DNA from: Agrypnia vestita
Lineage: Eukaryota; Arthropoda; Insecta; Trichoptera; Phryganeidae
Reading direction: 5' to 3'
Length of the DNA: 64,000 nt
Assembly: GCA_016648135.1 (NCBI GenBank)
Contig: JADDOH010004258.1
Span: forward strand, 186,001-250,000
The translations under genes were made by a program, and so were the position numbers. Of this stretch, positions 32,191-44,280 are shown piece by piece. The notes under the pieces are model-generated. The model was not told the origin of the DNA, ran no database searches, and saw only the letters and a list, made by a program, of their open reading frames with translations. The first letter of the stretch is position 1. The number at the start of each line of letters is the position of its first letter.

Positions 32191-33993
32191 GTAAACCGTT
32201 TCTATCTCACTGTGTTACGGTGCCGATTATTACAAACACGAAAATTAATAACTCTAGACAAGTGAATTTATATCTTGTTAAAATCATTTGTATCAAATTG
32301 ATTACCAGACCCGTTGGAAAAATAGTAACGTATCATTTTGTATTTTAAATAATTTTTTGCTACACTTAAACTGTCAAGATTTCGACTTGAATCGAGTTGA
32401 TTCGATTCAGACATTAAAGTTATGAACCTTAATAGGAATATATTTTACCATAAAATATTGAATAAATGTTTTGCTATTAAATTTAACGGCGTCCGAAAAC
32501 GTTGTTAAATTAATATTTTAAGTCTTTTGGACAACAATCTTTGTAACGCGTATAATAATACGTTATATTTGAGTAAAATATTGGTTTAAAATATGCATAA
32601 TGGCGTTTAGAAGCTCGGTATGAATTAAGTACCTATTCGGTGATGTTTTATTACGCAGATCGTATGATTTTGTCGTCTTATTATTATTTTTACTTTTATT
32701 GCGCTATTGCGCACAATGGCCCGAAGTTAAGCCCCGTAACGTGTCCATTAACATTACTAGTAAAGGCTTTACAATTTTAAGAACTTCCCTAGTAAATAGA
32801 TTACGATTTAATGCCAGTACTTAGGTATTTAAATACTAAGAAAATGTTGTGATTCCAAACTATATTGAATTTAAATTTTTGTCAAGATTAGTTAAAAAAG
32901 TAATTATTATTCTGAAAGAAATAGTAACATCAATTTTCATTAAATAAAATTCTCTGGAAACAAAAAATTCGTTTTGTATATACCGTGGACCTAGTTAGGT
33001 ATTTAAATATTGAAAAATACATTTATACAAACTAGCATGTCGGAGAAATCGATACTGACAGACGGAACTCTGAGAGAAATTTAGAATATAAGTAGGTACC
33101 TACCTACTAAGATTTTTTTACTGAACCAAATATAATTTTTTAATAGAAAAATAAATATTTAAGACATGTTTTTATGACATATGTATGCAGGTATGAGTGT
33201 ACCTTAGAATATACCTATATTTAATACTGATAAATTCTTTTGAATATAATATAGCGGGTGTTATTTTTTTTATATCATCATCATCATCATCATTCTTGGC
33301 ACTACATCCCTTGCGTAGAAAAAAGTAAAAATAATTTTATTTACTCTTCACAATTCATGAATGAAAGTATAAACCCTGTAAAAAGGTGTTATTATGATTT
33401 AAATATTTTATTAAAACGGATCATTTATTTTGAATAATCAAAGAAAACTTTACGATTACTTTGATTTAAATCGTGTGCCTCCAAAGTCTACAATACAGCG
33501 TGTAATCAGAAATTATGAAATGCAGTGCATTATATTGCTAACAATGCACTGCGCAACACTGCAATGAGAGCTCGTACTGCACATATTGATAGTGTAATAT
33601 AAAGTTAATTTAATTATCCTAAAACTTTGTTTTACTTTTAGGTACATTAACTTTTTTTGCTAGACAAGTTAATTTTTGAACGGGGGCGTGGCAACAGTTG
33701 TGGTGGGGGTACCGGAGATTGACAAGTAGACACTGGAGGGGGAATATATAAAATAATTGGTTATTCCTAAAATTTAACTGGTTATTAATTATATTGGCTT
33801 TAGTGTTCCATTCGACCTTTTGGAGACAGGTCACACTTTTTAAAAAGAAAAACCCGTTTTGAAATTCTTCATATATACCTATACATAATAGAGGTCTAAG
33901 ATAATTTAGAAATATTAGATATCGAGAAATACCTGAACACTAAAGCAAATACATATAATAACCAGATAGATTTTATTTTTATACGCGTCCGTC
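32191..33993. other. Unassigned AT-rich sequence
   Basis: 33274-33292 is an (ATC)n microsatellite. 33521-33553 holds a hairpin with 10-bp arms GCAGTGCATT. No gene. Confidence 0.4.
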
Positions 33994-34020
33994 CTGTCGA
34001 AGATACAGTTGTATCGAAAC
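33994..34020 (+). ncRNA. Hammerhead-like core, diverged
   Basis: CTGTCGA (two changes from CTGATGA), a perfect 6-bp hairpin GATACA-GT-TGTATC, then CGAAAC. Stem II is well kept although the first box has drifted. Confidence 0.3.
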
Positions 34021-35080
34021 CGGTAGACGTAATGTTACTCCAAGTGGTTGATAAAAAGTTTTAGTTAATTAAAATTAATAATTATTACCAACCACAAAGT
34101 TTAAGTTGTAAACATCAAAAATAAGATAAAGTATTTGCAATACTCCATTTCTTCAGCATAACAAATTGTCAAATGTTAGACAAAATAAGTATAAAATAAA
34201 ATAAATATTTAATTTAAATACTTGGTCAAAAACAACACAGTCATACTACATAAAATACACTATGAATATATGAACTTTCAGATGAATAAAACGTATAAAA
34301 ATCTTAGCAATGGTATTTGCTTTTTTAGAAAGCTTTTTTTTTTGACTTTAGTGTTTATAAATTGGGTAGTTTTTAAGAGGTTTGCTTTTGAATTGGCAAC
34401 ATTTTCTTCAGGGACAGCCAATTTGACAGCTGACAGCTGATTTCTACTCAGTTTGGTTTGCAAACATGAATACAGCGCTGCAAATTATGCAAATTTATTA
34501 TCGTAATCATATTTTAACACTAATGGTATAAAATTATCATTAAATGGTCAATATGATGGCAGTACCACGATTTTTTATGTTCTATTCCATTATAAATTTC
34601 TTTGTCTTCAAAAAAAATAAAAACCCTTATATTTCTTTGTAGAGATCGACAATGTTAAATGTGTTACTATTTATGCATTGCGTTCATAAACTATATGTTC
34701 AGTATATAAAAAGATGACCCTTAATTTATGGGATTATCAATATTTTTTAAAAATTCCAAAGAATTCATTCCAAATCAAGCTAACCAGAATTATGACGGTC
34801 ATGTTTCGTGACAGGTGAAGAGATTTGTATGAGAAACGCTTTTGTGTGAAATATACTATTCGAGAAAGGTTTTATTACGAAAGTCAGATTATTAAATAAA
34901 AGGTCTATTCATAAAAAAGGATCATTTTAAGGGGTAAATATTTGTGCCGGCATATTTGATATCACAAAAGAAGTTTAATGTCGCATATAAATTTTAATCA
35001 ATTTTTTGTGATGCTTTGGAACAGCTCTAAAATGTTTAATGAAAATTATTTTGAAACGACTAACTATGTAATACCTCATA
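34021..35080. other. Unassigned AT-rich sequence
   Basis: No supported gene. The 60-70 codon frames on both strands around 34222-34463 overlap and look like shadows of AT-rich DNA. Confidence 0.4.
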
Positions 35081-35582
35081 TATTCAAGAACACATTCATA
35101 TTTGTGAAGTTGTAGTTTTTCAGAACAAAGTTCTGTGAAATTTTTAAAACTAAATTAATTAATCAATTAGAAGGACATACAGAAAAATCTAATTCAAGAA
35201 AAAATATTAGGTTACTATTGGGATTCGAACCCAGGTCACCTCATTTCCGGGGCCGGTGCTTTGACCACAAAGCTATAGAAACCCTCTATGTTTCCGTGAA
35301 TATATCGACCTTATATGTAGTTATTATTTTTATTAATTGATTAATTTAATTTAAAAAAAATTAAATAAAAATAATAAAAAAATTAATCAATTAATAAAAA
35401 TAAGAACTACGTATGAGGTCGATATATTCACGGAAACATAGAGGGTTGCTATAGCTTGGTGGTCAGAGCACCGGCCCCGGAAAGGAGGTGACCTGGGTTC
35501 GAATCCCAGTAGTAACCTAATATTTTTTCGTGAATTAGATTTTTCTGTACGTCTTTCTAATTGATTAATTAATTTAGTTTTA
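35081..35582. mobile_element. Two SINEs head-to-head in a 437-bp palindrome
   Basis: 35146-35582 is a long inverted repeat centred near 35364, with arms of about 215 bp. Each arm runs from tail (TAATCAATTAGAAGGACATA) through a tRNA-like body to the lead (AAGGTCGATATATTCACGGA type). The bodies are 35210-35283 (minus) and 35444-35517 (plus), each exactly 74 nt. The plus body keeps the 7-bp acceptor stem (GGTTGCT with AGTAACC, one G-U), an A-box-like TAGCTTGGTGG and the B box GGGTTCGAATCC, but its anticodon arm pairs poorly. 35081-35145 is the downstream module of the family. Confidence 0.85.
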
Positions 35583-36240
35583 TGTAATACCTTATTTATT
35601 TCATGGTAAATAATTAAATTTTATAACATTTGTATATTAATTTGATTTTTTTAATGCTACAGTAATGCTGAGGCCCAATGACTGTAGCGAAACACAACAC
35701 AATAACCAGGTTTCAAAAACTCACATTGATGTATTTTGACCTCATCGGGAATCGAACTCGGAACTTTCGGTATTGTTGAGTTAGTGCGGGGTTGTTAGCG
35801 GTGTTTGCGTCTCCGTCGATAAATAAATCCAAGTTAAGTGTTAAATGTCTAGATCAAATCAATACAGTAACAAAATAAATTAAAGAGATTATTTAAAAAT
35901 CACTTACACCCTACACAGATAAGAATGATACTATTTTAATAAATGGTGTAATTGCAGTGACAGAATGTTGATACAGATAATTTATTGTGCAACCACACTT
36001 TCACACTTCATCTTTAGAGAACATTAAAATGTATTTGTTGGAAGACAGAATAGCCACCAAGATATGAATAGTATTGTTGTAATAAGCACTAGAAATCTAC
36101 AAGCACCCGATAAACATTAATAGAGATGATGGTCTCAAATTAAAAACATCTTGGTATCCGGCGCTTCAAAGTCATTCTCGCCGCAGACTCCGCAGAGATA
36201 GTGATCAGACAACAGATGAATCATACATACAACACAATAC
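35583..36240. other. Unassigned sequence
   Basis: No gene or shared repeat recognised. Confidence 0.4.
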
Positions 36241-36395
36241 AACACATCATGACTTCGGCACGGTATTGCGAGCCGATACTTAACCACAACACCAACACGC
36301 ACAACAATACATCAGCCCTGATGATGGACCCTGCAATGGAATCCGAAACGTCGGCCCGAAAGTACAACACGGCATAATACCCCAGTAAACACAAA
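36241..36395 (+). ncRNA. Hammerhead-like motif in a shared repeat
   Basis: CTGATGA (36318-36324), a weak stem II (GGA with TCC), CGAAAC (36344-36349), then GTC (36350-36352). A 3-bp stem I (GCC before, GGC after) also forms. Stem III would be only the palindrome ACGT, so cleavage would need two copies pairing as a dimer. The flank CACGGCATAATACCCCAGTA also occurs at 50565-50590, so the motif belongs to a dispersed element, plausibly Penelope-like. Confidence 0.45.
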
Positions 36396-37064
36396 CTTGA
36401 AGATAAGAATAATAATCAAAAAAGTTCCGAAAGCTTAATGATTTTTTCAATAACCTTGGATTCAATTCAATTCAATGTTAGACTTGGATCCCTAACGCAC
36501 ATGTGCGCATTGTATCTATCACGTGGCAGAAAATTAGACAAAATTCCGGGTAAACGAAACCTATCTAAGTATTGAAAAAATTAGGTTACTGCCGGAATTG
36601 ACGTATTATAATATAGACACGTTATTCCCATACTAGCCGACTTTCATATGTAGCCAATATTGCATTGAAAGAGACAACAAATCACGGCACACTTATTTTA
36701 CAAACGCACCGCGTGTAGACAAAAAATCAGGTAATTTGAAGTCACGGTGACGAAAATAACGTACTCATTCTTACAATGGTGTACGATATTCTGTTCCTTT
36801 TTCCCCGGGACTTTTTTTTTGGCGTAGCGTCACGCCCGATCACAAAGATGGTCCGTTCGATAACGAATGCAAGTAAGGCAAATTACCTTACTTTTGAGTT
36901 GCCAAGATTTCACGCTTGTAACGTATTTACAGATTATTATATCAGAACTTTTCCTTTTCGGGGAACGGCAAAACTAATTTAGCCAAAGTAATCATCTATT
37001 ATTATACGGTAATATGAAGTCTTACGTAAATGTTATATTTATTTTTATATTTTCAAAAATCTAT
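36396..37064. other. Unassigned sequence
   Basis: 36457-36478 is a short (ATTCA)n run. No gene recognised. Confidence 0.4.
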
Positions 37065-37310
37065 CAACATACAGAATATTTTGAGTGCGTTTAAATTTTC
37101 AGTTCAGAATTCAGAACACAATACTGGATTTTATCCCAGAGGGACATCATTAATCAAGATATATTATAGAAGTCTCATAGAGACAAAGCTATTTATATAT
37201 GGGACAATACGTGCAGAAGTCTTTTTGGGTGTTTATAGGCCTTACGACCTATCGTACGGCTGGCTTAGGTGATCATTTTACACAATGTAACGTTCATACT
37301 TTATACACGA
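37065..37310 (+). repeat. Dispersed repeat family A, long copy
   Basis: The fullest copy: CAGAATATTTTGAGTGCG, then AGAACACAATACTGGATTTT, GAGACAAAGCTATTTATA, GGTGTTTATAGGCCTTACGA and GGCTTAGGTGATCATTTTAC. It matches 54885-55145 (minus) end to end. Confidence 0.7.
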
Positions 37311-37470
37311 TAGATGACGCCAGGATAAACTTAACCAATTTTGACAACTAAATGATTATTCTTATTGATGATGAATCATAAAAAATTGTTCTAAAATCGC
37401 ATTTTTTCAATAAAATGTTTGATTATAATATTTAAAAAAAACTAAACCATAAAAACCAAGTTTTTACAAT

Positions 37471-37755
37471 ATTCCCTTTCGCTTTGTTTCGTGTCTATAC
37501 ACCCGTCGGGCTAATTACTCATATAGAATGATTCCAATTTGAAATAAAACCATTAAAATTTCTAAAAATCCAAAATTATACTATAATTATTAATTTTTTA
37601 AAACGAAAATTTGTTGGATCATTTTTATCGTCGCCACGAGTCTGCCTGTAAAATTTCATCTCGATTTGATCACGGGAAAAGGGTTAAAAATCGATCCGAA
37701 GTTTTTTCGTCAGACAAGCAAACAAGCAGACGCTACGAGTTAAAAGAAAGGGAAT
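37471..37755 (+). mobile_element. MITE family C copy 2
   Basis: Starts ATTCCCTTTC and ends AAAGGGAAT. The interior has GTCGCCACGAGTCTGC and GATCACGGGAAAAGGG. Preceded by the family's conserved flank AAAAACCAAGTTTTTACAAT. Confidence 0.7.
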
Positions 37756-38894
37756 AATTAACAAAATGTCACAACACATACGGCAGCGAAACAAATCGCA
37801 CAAATTATGACCTCACCGGAAAACGAACCACGTCCAGCATTATAAAGTAGAGATCTTAGTACCTCTCCTTCTTTTTCTTCTTCTCATACTTTTTTAATTG
37901 TGGGTTATGTGTTATGTACTGTCCATTTAACATTTCGCAGTCGATAGGTAATGTTAAGCTGAGGATGGTATAATAATACATCAAACTGGAGGAACGTTCA
38001 ATCCGGTCGGTGATTGGTGGGTCAACGGTCAACAGTCAGCGGAGCAATCAGCCCCGAGCTGGTGAGCAGGACGCTGGACCAATCGGTTCCTCTCATATCA
38101 CGCCATAAAGACATGAGTGATGCTCTTAGGCAATCGCGGCAGACAGCCTATTGCAATGGGTTCGATTTGCTCTCCATTCATTGTGTTTTTTGCTCAGCGG
38201 CCAAACCGTCGCAAACGGCGAATTAGTTTTGACGTCTTTGTTTCGGTCCGCCGGAGAAACGAGGTAACTTAAAAAACCTCGCGAAAATATTGGGATTTTT
38301 TTTTGTGTATTGCTTTATCTTATTCGAGTCCTGATACTTAATTACCTTGTTCAGTGGCGGACTTATAAAATCGCGCGAGGTCTAATTTCAGAGGGAACCG
38401 CTTTCTAGAATCGTTGAGAAAAGGCGAGAAAAACAGAGCAACAGAAAAAGTAAAAAATAAAAAAAATTACCCATCAAAACATAGATTTCATTATAAATCC
38501 TTCATACGCGAGGTATCAGTTTCTATTTCATTGAAATTTTTCTACAATTTGATTACGCTGGATGAACAAAAAAAAAACTCATTAAAACTGGTCAAGATTT
38601 TCATGCCATTTCAACACTGTGTTGTATCCTTTTAGGTATTCCTTTAAGGTTTAATTGATTTATTATATTCTTTATTTGGTTATTGTTTTATGATTATAAT
38701 TTCTCTTATTATCGTTTTATCATTTTTACTTATTTATTTTTATTTTTTGTTGTACCTATTGAGTTATTTTCAATTTTATTTTATATATATTTTTGATATA
38801 CATTCTTTTAGTCCCTACCACACCCCTGATATAGTGAAGTGGTTTGTGTGGACTCCTCGGTATGTCGCACGCACTTCTTCTGCAGCGTAACAAG
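37756..38894. other. Unassigned, with a promoter-like GC-rich stretch
   Basis: 37980-38265 is GC-richer and holds three CCAAT/ATTGG motifs (about 38001, 38048 and 38078). It ends in GGAGAAACGAGGTAACTT, which looks like an exon end with a GTAACT splice donor. It could be the 5' non-coding exon of a host gene reading right. There is no protein evidence. Confidence 0.25.
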
Positions 38895-38995
38895 CCTTAG
38901 CATCAAAAAATGCCAATCTGGATGGCGAAAGAGTAAGGCTGACATGGGAGCTTTTGCTCATAGAACGGCCCTGGGTCTGTGGTAGGTCCCACTTT
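38895..38995 (+). repeat. Dispersed repeat family D, copy 2
   Basis: CAAAAAATGCCAATCTGGAT, then GCTCATAGAACGGCCCTGGG, match 13345-13440. Confidence 0.6.
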
Positions 38996-39825
38996 CCTTC
39001 TCTCTCTTTTCTAACAATCCTTCCATGCAGTACGACAGGCAATCCGATAATTGTCTGAATGTCTCATTATTACATCTTATTGATTGATTGATATGGCATT
39101 TACTTTATTGGTCAACATGATTTTTTTAAATTTACACTAAATTAAACTTTTTAATGTACACATGATGATCTATTTTTGACACTATTGTAGTTTCGTGTGG
39201 AGTATTCCGTCTCATCATCAGGTATAATTAATAACTAACTTTAATACAGAATTTTGTCAACCTATTCGAGTAGGGTAGCGGATCGCGTAGTGCGGAGGAT
39301 TTTTTACAAATTTAGGATAGACGTGTTGTGGAATGTGATGTAATTTTTAACTGTTATCTCAAAATTTGAATCGTTATCTGAGAAGTTAAAAATGATCCAT
39401 GAGACAGGCATCTAAATCATAAATCCAACCCTGACCCTTCTGATTAAAATATGTATTTACATCTCCACGCTTTAGATAGTTCAGTTAATTTGTAATTATA
39501 TTCTAACTTTGCGCCTACACTGTAAATACATATATATAATTGTGTAATATATTACATTGCTAATCTAAAACATCGATTTCACTTTTCTCCTAGTTGGAAA
39601 TCATGTCATGGTTGCGCTTCGACCAACACGCAAGTTTGCACAGAGCTTCATCCTGCTACCTTTTCCATTTTATTAATTTGCTGTCAATACACTTATATAT
39701 AAGTTTATATATATATATATATACGATACCCGTTTTAAGACAACTTATTACCTCAGCATTCTACTGCATTCCTCTCAAATGAACCAAGTGATAGGTACGC
39801 TATGATTTAATAAATGCATATCAAT
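38996..39825. other. Unassigned sequence
   Basis: No gene. 39190-39221 on the minus strand holds CTGATGA, 19 bases, then CGAAAC (weak hammerhead-like). 39705-39722 is a (TA)n microsatellite. Confidence 0.4.
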
Positions 39826-40162
39826 TCAAATTCAAAATTCAAATTCAAATGTTTATTCAATGTTCAATGTTACAAATGTTTACAGTGTTTACAAAATTTA
39901 ATGAAGCTTTTTTCATTGTTGTTGAGTGTCTTGGCAGCAAGTAAACACTAAATTGATTTGACGCCCTGCCTGCTACACTAGTAATTTACTGTATTATAGC
40001 AGACAGTGCTCTTCCAGTAGTATAATGTTCAAGAATATTTATTATTTATATAACATTTGTGAATAAATCTTATTGCCAATTAAAATTAAGTAATAGTAAT
40101 AATTAAATGTTTACAATTTAATAATGGTGTTAATTAATTATATTATAGACAAAGGAAAAAAA

Positions 40163-40447
40163 ATGATCTGAATAGGATATTAATAAAATAAAATAAAATA
40201 AAACAATTAAAAGTATTTAAAAAGATGACAGTAACAGTAAGACAGTAAGTGAAAAAAATGATCTGAATAGGATATTAATAAAATAAAATAAAATAAAACA
40301 ATTAAAAGTATTTAAAAAGATGACAGTAACAGTAAGACAGTAAGTGAAAAAAATGATCTGAATAGGATATTAATAAAATAAAATAAAATAAAACAATTAA
40401 AAGTATTTAAAAAGATGACAGTAACAGTAAGACAGTAAGTGACAGTA
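40163..40447. repeat. 95-bp tandem repeat, 3 identical copies, in the LINE 3' UTR
   Basis: Units start at 40163, 40258 and 40353 with ATGATCTGAATAGGATATTA and end TAACAGTAAGACAGTAAGTG. By eye the three units are identical, which indicates very recent expansion. Confidence 0.9.
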
Positions 40448-40483
40448 AATGTTCTTGTAGGAATAGTATATTTTAAATTTAGT

Positions 40484-43462
40484 TTATATGATGGCTTTTA
40501 ATAGGTTTTGGGCATGCTTCCTTCCCTTTTCATGCAGCCAGAGTTTCACTTTAGAAGAAAAATACGCGAGACTATGGCTACATGTTTTAAGTTTAGTGTT
40601 AAGAGTATTGAATGTTTTTGGTGCTTGGAAGAGGTGAAATCTTTGTGAAAAAGTTTTTTTGAATTTTGGTACAAGATAGTTGCAGTTCACCTGTGCCCTT
40701 GTTGAATGTGAGTGAGTTATTTGTTGGTGATCTTGTTTATGTCGGAAAAAATATTTTAAAGTGTTGAGTAAATATGTTTGATTGATGTCCAGGACGTGAC
40801 ATTCTCTGAAAAGTTCTTCTGAAGGAAAACGAAATGGCTTTTTATGAAGAACTCTCAATACCATTTTCTGGGCTTTGCTTAATGAATCTAATATAGTACA
40901 AGCTGCACCACCCCAACTGACAGTTGCATAATTAATGAGTGAGTGACACAGTGCATAGTATACTATTCTTCTTGTCGATGCGTCGAGTACATCTCTAATT
41001 TCTTTGAAAAAATAAACAAGCTTTCTTATTCGGATTGTAAGATTCAAAATATGTTTTCTCCAGTTTAGATGCTGGTCTATGTACACACCTAGATATCGTA
41101 TATCTTCCGTTGTCTGCAGATTAGTACAATCACAGGGTTTATCTTTTGATTGACATGTGTGAATCAGTAGATTTTTGGGCTGCTTTATTACTGTTCTTTT
41201 ACTGATGGAGAAACACATGTATTTTGTCTTTGAAGCATTTACTGTTAGTAGATTTTTGTCAAGCCATGATGTTATTCGATTCAATCCACTTTGTGCCTTT
41301 TTTAAAACATCTTCCCAGGAATCATCTTGAAAAAGAAGCACTGTGTCATCTGCGAAAGAAATTATTTTACCGTTTTCTAAATTGGAGTTACACATTTCAT
41401 TGACATATATGAGGAAGAGCGTGGGTCCCAAAACACTTCCTTGCGGTACTCCATATGATGTTTTGTGGAGGTTGCTGCAGTGATCGCCCGATTTAACCAC
41501 CTGAACCCTGTTATTTAGATAATCTTCAAACCACGCCAAAGCCGTCCCCCTTATTCCCAAAGCTGATAACTTGTGCAGCAGCAGTGGATGAGACACCGTA
41601 TCGAAAGCTTTGGCTAGGTCCAAAAATATACCAATACAACTTTTGTCTTTATCTAATTGTGTAACTAAGAATTCCGTTAGTTGACATATTGCATCTTCTG
41701 TTGAGAGTTTTGATTGGAACCCGTATTGATTGTTGGAGATTATTTTGTGAATATCCAGGTATTTTAAAAGACGTACTTTAACTATCTTCTCTAAGATTTT
41801 AGAAAAAACACTTAGGAGCGATATAGGTCTATAGTGGCTCGGATTACGGGGATCACCACCCTTGAATATTGGACAGATTCTAGCCAGTTTTAGTGCATTT
41901 GGAAAGATACCCGTTGAGAGACTTTGATTGAATATATAACAAAGAGGCTTACTTAATTGGTCTTTATTATACTTCACTACTTTTGCTGTTACCTCATCGT
42001 TTCCAGGGGCACTGTTAGACTTTAGGTTACTAATAATTGCAGCAATTTCATGAATGGAGGTTGGAGCAAAGAAAAATGAATATGGATTTGCTGAATTTAA
42101 ATTTGTTTTAAGGTTTTCTTCAGTAGTTTTTAGACGAGACAAAATATTTTGTGCTAAATTTTTACCAAGCGAAGCGAAATGCCCGTTTACATTATCTAGC
42201 ACTTCAGTAATGGCCTTATCCTCAGTAGCATGATTTTTGTTTGGAATCAGCATATCACATATATCATTGCTTCTAGTATTTTGTGTAGAAGTCATTTCTC
42301 TTATAATTTCCCATGTTTTCTTTGCATCACGTTGATTTTCTTTTATAATATTTTTGTAATATAAGTGTTTAGCGGATTTGACCGCTCTATTACAAATATT
42401 TCTATACTTTTTGTAAAAGTTTTGTAAGCCGACATTTAGAGGGTTAAGTTTAGACTGTTTGTGTAACACATCTCTCTTATTTATGCAGTTAACTAAACTT
42501 TCAGTTATCCAAGATTTCTTAATTTTTTTCCTCGATTTATTAGATATATGTTCTTGATTTTTTTTAATGTGGCTTTGTAGAATATACAGGAATTTTGAAT
42601 ATGATGTATTAGCATCATTAGTCTCGTATACTGGTAACCAAGTTTCTTTTTCCAAGTCTTTTTTTAGCATTTCAAAATTTAGTTTGTGTCGGGGTTTTGT
42701 ATAAGGTTTTGTATTTATTTTTTGTGTTCCAATATCAATCATTACTGGAAAGTGATCCGTGATAGTAGTTTCACATACAATTCCTTTCACCAAGAATTTG
42801 CTTTTAACCATAATATGGTCTAAACATGCGTTACCTCTTGTTGGGTTGCTGATGGCAGGAACGAAACCTTGTTCAGCTAACATGGATAGGTATTCAGATG
42901 CATTTGTGGTGGGAGTACTTGCAGTTATGTCAATGTTTATGTCACCTGCAATGATCATTGTTGGGTTTTTGGCCATTGTGAGTAGCTCTTCAGAAAGAGA
43001 ATTTGTGAATTCATACGCATTTTGGAAGGACGGTGGTCGATAAATCCCATATATGTAGGTACCATTACACAAATTAATTTTTAAACAATTGGCGTCACTT
43101 ATATCTGGTTCAGTTACTTCGACATTTAGATTTGCTTTAATGTATGTTACAACACCGTCATTTTGGTTATAATGTTTGGAGGTTTTATGCCCGGTGTATC
43201 CTGGTATCGTCTGTATTGTGTCTTTATCTTTTAACCAGCATTCCGTAAGAATAATGATTTGAAAGTCTATATTTAGACGATGCAGTAGTACAAGAAGTTC
43301 GTCAAAATTATGATTTATGCTTCGTATGTTCATATTTAGAATCTTAAGTGTGCTAGTGCCTCTACAAAAATGTTGTTTACAGTTTTCTGGTTGGTCCACA
43401 GTTTTAGTGGTAATTGGTTCAAAGGAATCTATTTGGTTTACCAGATCAATTATATTAGCCAT
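40484..43462 (-). CDS. LINE ORF2: endonuclease and reverse transcriptase, 992 aa
   Basis: An uninterrupted frame that copies the element's RNA into DNA at a nicked target site. The N-terminal APE-like endonuclease shows LNMNIRS (42-48), TECWLK with Glu74, YRPP (141-144), GDINID with Asp174 and Asn176, DH at 215-216 and TDHFPV with Asp236/His237, that is, every catalytic landmark. The reverse transcriptase follows: HYRPISLLSVFSKILEKI (543-560), LDLAKAFDTVSHPLLLHKL with Asp615, GVPQGSVLGP (671-680) and the active-site FADD (703-706). The thumb has ITSWLDKNLLTVNASKTKYM (730-749). No RNase H domain is seen, as expected for Jockey/CR1. The ATG lies in ATGGCTAATATAA, overlapping by 13 nt the stop of a 105-codon frame upstream. 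Length is normal for the group. Confidence 0.93.
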   Translation of the reverse strand: MANIIDLVNQIDSFEPITTKTVDQPENCKQHFCRGTSTLKILNMNIRSINHNFDELLVLLHRLNIDFQIIILTECWLKDKDTIQTIPGYTGHKTSKHYNQNDGVVTYIKANLNVEVTEPDISDANCLKINLCNGTYIYGIYRPPSFQNAYEFTNSLSEELLTMAKNPTMIIAGDINIDITASTPTTNASEYLSMLAEQGFVPAISNPTRGNACLDHIMVKSKFLVKGIVCETTITDHFPVMIDIGTQKINTKPYTKPRHKLNFEMLKKDLEKETWLPVYETNDANTSYSKFLYILQSHIKKNQEHISNKSRKKIKKSWITESLVNCINKRDVLHKQSKLNPLNVGLQNFYKKYRNICNRAVKSAKHLYYKNIIKENQRDAKKTWEIIREMTSTQNTRSNDICDMLIPNKNHATEDKAITEVLDNVNGHFASLGKNLAQNILSRLKTTEENLKTNLNSANPYSFFFAPTSIHEIAAIISNLKSNSAPGNDEVTAKVVKYNKDQLSKPLCYIFNQSLSTGIFPNALKLARICPIFKGGDPRNPSHYRPISLLSVFSKILEKIVKVRLLKYLDIHKIISNNQYGFQSKLSTEDAICQLTEFLVTQLDKDKSCIGIFLDLAKAFDTVSHPLLLHKLSALGIRGTALAWFEDYLNNRVQVVKSGDHCSNLHKTSYGVPQGSVLGPTLFLIYVNEMCNSNLENGKIISFADDTVLLFQDDSWEDVLKKAQSGLNRITSWLDKNLLTVNASKTKYMCFSISKRTVIKQPKNLLIHTCQSKDKPCDCTNLQTTEDIRYLGVYIDQHLNWRKHILNLTIRIRKLVYFFKEIRDVLDASTRRIVYYALCHSLINYATVSWGGAACTILDSLSKAQKMVLRVLHKKPFRFPSEELFRECHVLDINQTYLLNTLKYFFRHKQDHQQITHSHSTRAQVNCNYLVPKFKKTFSQRFHLFQAPKTFNTLNTKLKTCSHSLAYFSSKVKLWLHEKGRKHAQNLLKAII

Positions 43463-44280
43463 TCCATATCTTTCTGTAGTAAATTTGGATGATTTTTTTT
43501 GTTACACCAACATTCTGTACAGGTAAATATATCCGAATCATATTGTGTGCATGTTTCAGGTAAGGGGACTATTATAGTTTGCGAAAGAGCGAATGCCTCT
43601 ATATCTACCGCGAGATTATTAATATTCATCTTTGTCACTCTGATGTCATGGGTACCGATCTGTAAGCTTTTAAAGTGAAAAGGTTTCATTAAGAGTTGGT
43701 AGTAAATACCTACATATTTGCAATGTACATGATTGTTACAGGATGCGGGTATATAGGGTAAGTTCATTTTACAGGAGTAGAATTGAATTAAGATATTGCT
43801 TAAACTTATTTTTGAAAGAATATTTTGCTATGTAAGTGAAATGATAATGGTTTATTATGAACTGTATTACCTAGGTATATTGTGGTATTACTATCAAGGT
43901 AGGTATATATTTTATAAAAAGTATGTGTTGGAAACAAAAATAAAAAGAAGTTTAAGAATGTTTTATGATTGCTTAGAATGATCTTATTGTCGAGTGTGTA
44001 TCTTTTCAGTTGATATATAATGTTTTTAAATGCGTCAGTGTAATTATGTGTTATTTGACACGACAGAGGAAAGTAATTCAGTATGGTTTTTAGGTTTGTT
44101 TTGATATGACAACAAAATTTAATATTTATGAAATATTGGAATAGGTGTCTATGATTTGCCCATTCAGAAAATTTTAATAATTTATGGTTTATTTTGCACA
44201 TTAGTTGTTTATGGTTAACGCCTTTTGTAATGACCATAGAAAAGAGAAAGTTTGTATACACCGCGAATCGGCAACTGACA
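43463..44280 (-). other. Inter-ORF spacer of the LINE
   Basis: About 818 bases separate the ORF1 stop from the ORF2 ATG, unusually long. Two open frames fill it: 44375-43806 (189 codons, overlapping the end of ORF1 by 95 nt, Cys- and His-bearing but AT-driven) and 43767-43450 (105 codons, with CTECWCNKK near its end, overlapping ORF2 by 13 nt). Neither matches a domain I know. They may be chance frames, or an insertion in this copy or its family. Confidence 0.5.

Noticed and set aside
35444..35517. Functional tRNA gene
   Set aside because: The acceptor and T arms are tRNA-like, but the anticodon arm pairs poorly and the sequence recurs with the same tail as a SINE.
40163..40447. CRISPR array
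   Set aside because: Contiguous tandem units without spacers, in an animal genome, within a LINE 3' UTR.
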